8,262 bases of DNA from Solobacterium sp. (lineage in GTDB: Bacteria > Bacillota_I > Bacilli_A > Erysipelotrichales > Erysipelotrichaceae). Below the pieces are notes generated by a model that did not search any database, was not told the DNA's origin, and worked only from the letters and a program-made list of their open reading frames with translations. Where the stretch lies: NCBI GenBank assembly GCA_017419465.1, contig JAFOLE010000281.1, forward strand, positions 1-8,262, written 5' to 3'. A program made the position numbers and the translations under genes. Shown in pieces: positions 5,606-8,262 of this stretch (positions within the stretch are counted from its first letter, which is position 1; every line of letters starts with the position of its first letter).

Positions 5606-5852
5606 GATCAGACTACTGCGATACCACCCAACTTGATGTTTCCGGTTTATCAGAAACATCCGCTCGCTTTGCGCACCATCATACGCATCTGATTGATAAC
5701 GGGTGAGAATCCCGTCCTTCCTACTTGGTTTCCCGTTCAGTCGGCCCTGATGAAGTCCATTCCGCCGGTTTCCGCCTGTCCCCTTTCCACCATCCGGGAA
5801 CTCTCTTGAAGCCTCATTCCGACATACTCGTCTTCGTCTTCGGTTTTTGTAT
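5574..5852 (-). ncRNA. T-box leader with tryptophan (TGG) specifier, controlling trpXYZ-ybaK
   Basis: A cis-acting RNA that senses the charging state of tRNA(Trp). Reading the minus strand: GAGTA (5829-5825) is the Stem I AGTA-type motif; AGAGAG (5806-5801) and GATGGTGG (5794-5787) are the distal Stem I motifs that contact the tRNA elbow; GAA-TGG-A places the specifier codon TGG at 5759-5757, with CTTCATC after it able to pair back with GACGAAG on the 5' side. A Stem II-like region has AACGGG/CCCGTT (5737-5732 and 5703-5698). Stem III is a perfect eight-pair hairpin (5660-5653 and 5642-5635). The T-box core is GGGTGGTATCGC, with UGGU (5626-5623) for the tRNA acceptor end. The antiterminator pairs AGTTG (5633-5629) with CAACT (5606-5602) and ATC (5622-5620) with GAT (5609-5607). 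It competes with the terminator at 5574-5605. Confidence 0.93.
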
Positions 5853-5858
5853 GAACAA

Positions 5859-5887
5859 ATTATTTCCGATTTCCCCCGTTCCGTCAA
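5859..5887 (-). promoter_or_regulatory. Strong promoter of the T-box/trpXYZ-ybaK operon
   Basis: On the minus strand TTGACG (5887-5882) and AATAAT (5864-5859) each match the housekeeping consensus at five of six positions and are separated by exactly 17 bases. Transcription would begin at an A near 5852, a little over 20 bases before the Stem I AGTA motif, which is where a T-box transcript should begin. Confidence 0.8.
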
Positions 5888-5905
5888 TAAAGAATCTGCG
5901 TTGTT

Positions 5906-5952
5906 TTTCACTTTTGTTTCAGAAAATGTGCATCAATTTGAAAACAGTTTCA
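5906..5952. repeat. Three TTTCA boxes in the divergent intergenic region
   Basis: TTTCA occurs at 5906-5910, 5917-5921 and 5948-5952, in the contexts TTTTTCAC, GTTTCAG and GTTTCAC. Starts are 11 and 31 bases apart, close to one and three helical turns. The third copy is half of an inverted repeat TGAAA/TTTCA (5939-5943 and 5948-5952). The run lies just upstream of the trp promoter and of the candidate nfn promoter, so regulator binding is conceivable. In such AT-rich DNA it may be chance. Confidence 0.25.
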
Positions 5953-5973
5953 CTAAATGCCGAATATATCGAT

Positions 5974-5995
5974 TATAATAATCTGGTTTTATAAT
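5974..5995 (+). promoter_or_regulatory. Candidate -10 elements for nfnAB
   Basis: Two perfect TATAAT hexamers on the plus strand, at 5974-5979 and 5990-5995. The second would start transcription near 6002 and give a leader of about 28 bases before ATG 6030. Neither has a good -35 at 16-18 bases (CACTAA and TATCGA respectively), so at least one may be AT-rich background. The region 5853-6029 has no gene and holds only these divergent promoters. Confidence 0.45.
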
Positions 5996-6014
5996 ACTAA
6001 TTATTCAGATTATG

Positions 6015-6021
6015 AAGGAGG
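6015..6021 (+). promoter_or_regulatory. Ribosome binding site that fixes the nfnA start at 6030
   Basis: A perfect AAGGAGG lies eight bases before the ATG at 6030. An in-frame ATG at 6012 would put this site inside the coding region and has no ribosome binding site of its own, so the shorter start is chosen. Confidence 0.85.
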
Positions 6022-6029
6022 ACGTACTG

Positions 6030-6881
6030 ATGTATCAGATCATCCGCAGACGGGAACTGAATTCCTCTGTCACCGAAATGGAAATTCTGGCTCCCCTTGT
6101 AGCGAAGAAAGCAAAACCCGGTCAGTTTATTATTCTGCGGGTCAACGACGAAGGCGAACGTATTCCTCTTACGATTGCCGGCGCAGATCCTGCAGAAGGC
6201 ACTGTAAAAATCATTTTCCAGATTGTCGGTGCCACGACCATCCAGCTGAATCAGAAACAGGCCGGTGAATTCATTCAGGACTTCACCGGACCGCTCGGCA
6301 AGCCGACCGAAATCGAAGGCAGGAAAAAGGTATGTGTCATCGGCGGCGGTGTCGGCTGTGCAATTGCCATGCCGGTCGCGAAGGCACTGCACGAGCAGGG
6401 CACGGAAGTCACCAGCATCATCGGTTTCCGAAACAAGGATATCCTGATTCTGGAGGACGAGTTCCGTTCCTTCTCCGACAAGCTCATTGTCACAACCGAT
6501 GACGGTTCCTACGGCTTCCACGGCAATGTCACGGTTCCGCTGAAGGAAATGCTTGAAAACGGCGAGACCTTTGATGAGATCATCACCATCGGACCGCTGA
6601 TCATGATGAAGTTCGTCGTTGCGGCAGCGCGTCCGTTCAACGTTCCGGTCACGGTTTCCATGAACCCGATCATGATCGACGGAACCGGCATGTGCGGCGG
6701 ATGCCGTCTCACCCTGACGGAAGACGGAAAGCGCGTTACGAAGTTCGCCTGTGTTGACGGCCCGGACTTCAACGGCTATGAAGTTGACTTTGATGAGGCA
6801 ATGTCCCGCAACCGCATGTATATGAACTTTGAAGCGCACAAGCGCGATGAAGCATGCAATCTGATGAAGGAGGCACAGTAA
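6030..6881 (+). CDS. nfnA: NfnA, small subunit of NADH-dependent reduced ferredoxin:NADP+ oxidoreductase
   Basis: Cytoplasmic flavoprotein subunit that binds FAD, NAD(H) and a [2Fe-2S] cluster. With NfnB it couples reduced ferredoxin plus NADH to NADP+ reduction, or bifurcates electrons from NADPH in reverse. The 283-residue chain has the ferredoxin-reductase layout: a FAD-binding beta-barrel (about 1-95) with KPGQFIILRV (29-38) and RIPLTIAG (44-51), then a nucleotide-binding domain with VIGGGVGCA (103-111) and IITIGPLIMM (184-193). Cluster ligands are Cys222 and Cys225 (MCGGC) and Cys241 (FACVDGPDF); as I recall for the Thermotoga enzyme, the fourth ligand is not a cysteine, which fits only three here. 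The start is fixed by AAGGAGG. The stop overlaps the nfnB start (TAATG). Close relatives are sulfide dehydrogenase SudB and the electron-transfer subunit of dihydroorotate dehydrogenase, but the NfnB partner decides for Nfn/Sud type. Confidence 0.93.
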   Translation: MYQIIRRRELNSSVTEMEILAPLVAKKAKPGQFIILRVNDEGERIPLTIAGADPAEGTVKIIFQIVGATTIQLNQKQAGEFIQDFTGPLGKPTEIEGRKKVCVIGGGVGCAIAMPVAKALHEQGTEVTSIIGFRNKDILILEDEFRSFSDKLIVTTDDGSYGFHGNVTVPLKEMLENGETFDEIITIGPLIMMKFVVAAARPFNVPVTVSMNPIMIDGTGMCGGCRLTLTEDGKRVTKFACVDGPDFNGYEVDFDEAMSRNRMYMNFEAHKRDEACNLMKEAQ

Positions 6882-8262
6882 TGGCACTCGATCCGAAAAA
6901 ACATGAAATGCCGACACAGGACCCGCAGGTCCGTGCACACAACTTCGATGAAGTTGCGCTCGGCTATGATGAGGCAACCGCAGTCGCAGAAGCAAGCCGC
7001 TGCCTCAACTGCAAAAACCAGCCCTGTGTTTCCGGCTGTCCGGTAAACATCCATATCCCTGATTTCCTGAAACAGGTCAGGGAAGGCAACTTTGAAGAAG
7101 CATACAAAATCATCACACAGACTTCTTCCCTTCCGGCAGTCTGCGGACGTGTCTGCCCGCAGGAGAGCCAGTGCGAATGCAAGTGCACGCTCGGCATCAA
7201 GTTTGAGCCGGTCGGCATCGGTCGTGTGGAACGCTTCGTGGCGGACTACCACAATGCCCACAGCACCGAACCCGCAAAGGCACCGGCATCCAACGGACAT
7301 AAGGTAGCCGTCGTCGGCTCCGGTCCGAGCGGCCTCACCTGTGCGGGTGACCTTGCGAAGAAGGGTTATAAGGTAACGGTCTACGAAGCACTGCATAAGG
7401 CAGGCGGCGTTCTGGTCTACGGTATTCCGGAGTTCCGTCTTCCGAAGTCCATCGTTGCCAAGGAAGTTGAAACCTTAAAAGAACTCGGTGTTGATGTCGA
7501 AACCAACATCGTCATCGGTAAGACCCTTACCGTCGATGAACTGTTTGAAATGGGCTATGAGGCTGTATTCATCGGTTCCGGCGCAGGTCTGCCGAACTTC
7601 ATGAACATTCCGGGCGAAGCACTCAAGGGCGTCTATTCCGCCAATGAATTCCTCACCCGTTCCAATCTCATGAAGTCCTACCTCGATGATCCGGTTACCC
7701 CGATCATGAAAGGCGGAAAAGTTGCGGTTGTCGGCGGCGGAAACGTCGCAATGGATGCCGCAAGAACGGCCCTGCGTCTTGGGGCGGAAAAGGTATACAT
7801 CGTCTACCGCCGTTCCATGACGGAACTTCCGGCACGTAAGGAAGAAGTCGAGCACGCCCAGGAAGAAGGCATCGAATTCCTCCTCCTGCACAACCCGGTT
7901 GAGATCCTCGGATACAACAATCCGGACAACCCGCGTGATGAGCGCAACGGATTCGTTACCGGCATGAAGTGCATCAAGATGGAACTCGGCGAGCCGGATG
8001 AAAAAGGCAGACGGAGACCGGTACCGATCGAAGGCAGTGAATTTACCATCGATGTCGATACCGTCATCATGGCAATCGGCACTTCCCCGAACCCGCTGAT
8101 CAAGAACACAACGGATGGTCTTGAGGTCAACAAGCGCGGCGGCATCATCGTCAACGAGGACGGACTTACCTCCCGCAACGGTGTATACGCAGGCGGCGAT
8201 GCGGTAACCGGTGCAGCAACCGTTATCTCCGCAATGGGCGCCGGCAAGCTTGCGGCCAGGAG
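6881..8262 (+). CDS. nfnB: NfnB, large subunit of NADH-dependent reduced ferredoxin:NADP+ oxidoreductase (last codons cut off)
   Basis: Partner of NfnA; it binds two [4Fe-4S] clusters, the bifurcating FAD and NADP(H). Of the usual roughly 465 residues, 460 are in the window. The N-terminal cluster domain carries Cys41, 44, 49 and 53 (CLNCKNQPCVSGCP) and Cys88, 92, 98, 100 and 102 (CGRVCPQESQCECKC). The FAD site is VVGSGPSGL (144-152), followed by GGVLVYGIPEFRLPK (175-189), a stretch shared with glutamate synthase small subunits. The NADP(H) site is VVGGGNVAMDAART (283-296), with YRRSMTELPAR (309-319) after it. The C-terminal FAD contact is GVYAGGDAVTGAATVISAMG (434-453). The ATG at 6881 overlaps the nfnA TAA by one base, and GAAGGAGG lies upstream inside nfnA. 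Databases often label such proteins glutamate synthase beta subunit; the nfnA neighbour and absence of a large glutamate synthase gene argue for Nfn. Sulfide dehydrogenase SudA is the nearest alternative. Confidence 0.95.
   Translation, partial: MALDPKKHEMPTQDPQVRAHNFDEVALGYDEATAVAEASRCLNCKNQPCVSGCPVNIHIPDFLKQVREGNFEEAYKIITQTSSLPAVCGRVCPQESQCECKCTLGIKFEPVGIGRVERFVADYHNAHSTEPAKAPASNGHKVAVVGSGPSGLTCAGDLAKKGYKVTVYEALHKAGGVLVYGIPEFRLPKSIVAKEVETLKELGVDVETNIVIGKTLTVDELFEMGYEAVFIGSGAGLPNFMNIPGEALKGVYSANEFLTRSNLMKSYLDDPVTPIMKGGKVAVVGGGNVAMDAARTALRLGAEKVYIVYRRSMTELPARKEEVEHAQEEGIEFLLLHNPVEILGYNNPDNPRDERNGFVTGMKCIKMELGEPDEKGRRRPVPIEGSEFTIDVDTVIMAIGTSPNPLIKNTTDGLEVNKRGGIIVNEDGLTSRNGVYAGGDAVTGAATVISAMGAGKLAAR

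Noticed and set aside
5588..5911. A 107-codon open frame on the minus strand within the T-box leader
   Set aside because: It runs through Stem I, the specifier, Stem III and the antiterminator. It would start upstream of the predicted transcription start and has no ribosome binding site. The RNA structure explains the sequence.
5853..6029. A Rex-type redox operator upstream of nfnAB
   Set aside because: I looked for a TTGTTAA-type inverted repeat typical of Rex sites and found only partial AT-rich resemblances.
5997..6995. A 332-codon open frame on the minus strand opposite nfnA
   Set aside because: It is the mirror of nfnA and the start of nfnB, with no recognisable domain and no ribosome binding site.
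1..8262. CRISPR array, tRNA or rRNA gene, insertion sequence, prophage or defence system
   Set aside because: No spaced repeat series, cloverleaf with CCA end, transposase, integrase or nuclease motif was seen on either strand.

Overview
The window looks like chromosomal DNA from a moderately GC-rich, probably anaerobic and host-associated member of the Bacillota. The evidence is strong AAGGAGG-type ribosome binding sites, a T-box leader, short intrinsic terminators, a tryptophan-type TrpXYZ importer and an NfnAB electron-bifurcating enzyme. I cannot name the genus. There are no tRNA or rRNA genes, CRISPR arrays, insertion sequences or phage genes. Apart from two or three small unknowns, this is ordinary core metabolism.

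Layout. Everything left of about 5850 lies on the minus strand; the two genes to the right lie on the plus strand. Reading the minus strand in transcription order from 5887: a strong sigma-A-type promoter, a roughly 280-nt T-box leader with a TGG (Trp) specifier and a textbook terminator, then trpX (binding lipoprotein), trpY (permease), trpZ (ATPase) and ybaK (Cys-tRNA(Pro) deacylase). These four are packed with gaps of 20 nt or less and end at an intrinsic terminator at 2230-2264. Next come a small zinc-ribbon gene with no ATG, GTG or TTG start (1858-2124) and its terminator, a two-gene unit of unknown function (lipoprotein 1301-1726 and three-helix membrane protein 964-1239), another terminator, and the start of a class I/II aminotransferase cut by the left edge.

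On the plus strand, nfnA and nfnB (6030 to the right edge) encode the two subunits of NADH-dependent reduced ferredoxin:NADP+ oxidoreductase. They overlap by one base and are transcribed divergently from the trp transporter. nfnB lacks only its last few codons.

How the parts work together. When charged tRNA(Trp) is scarce, uncharged tRNA(Trp) should bind the leader, stabilise the antiterminator and switch on tryptophan import. ybaK is carried in the same transcript, so a tRNA-editing enzyme for a different amino acid probably rises with tryptophan starvation. NfnAB balances the ferredoxin, NADH and NADPH pools and has no direct link to tryptophan. The best items for a second look are the Trp T-box operon with its ybaK passenger, the zinc-ribbon gene that seems to start at ACG (or CTG), and the unknown lipoprotein/membrane-protein pair.
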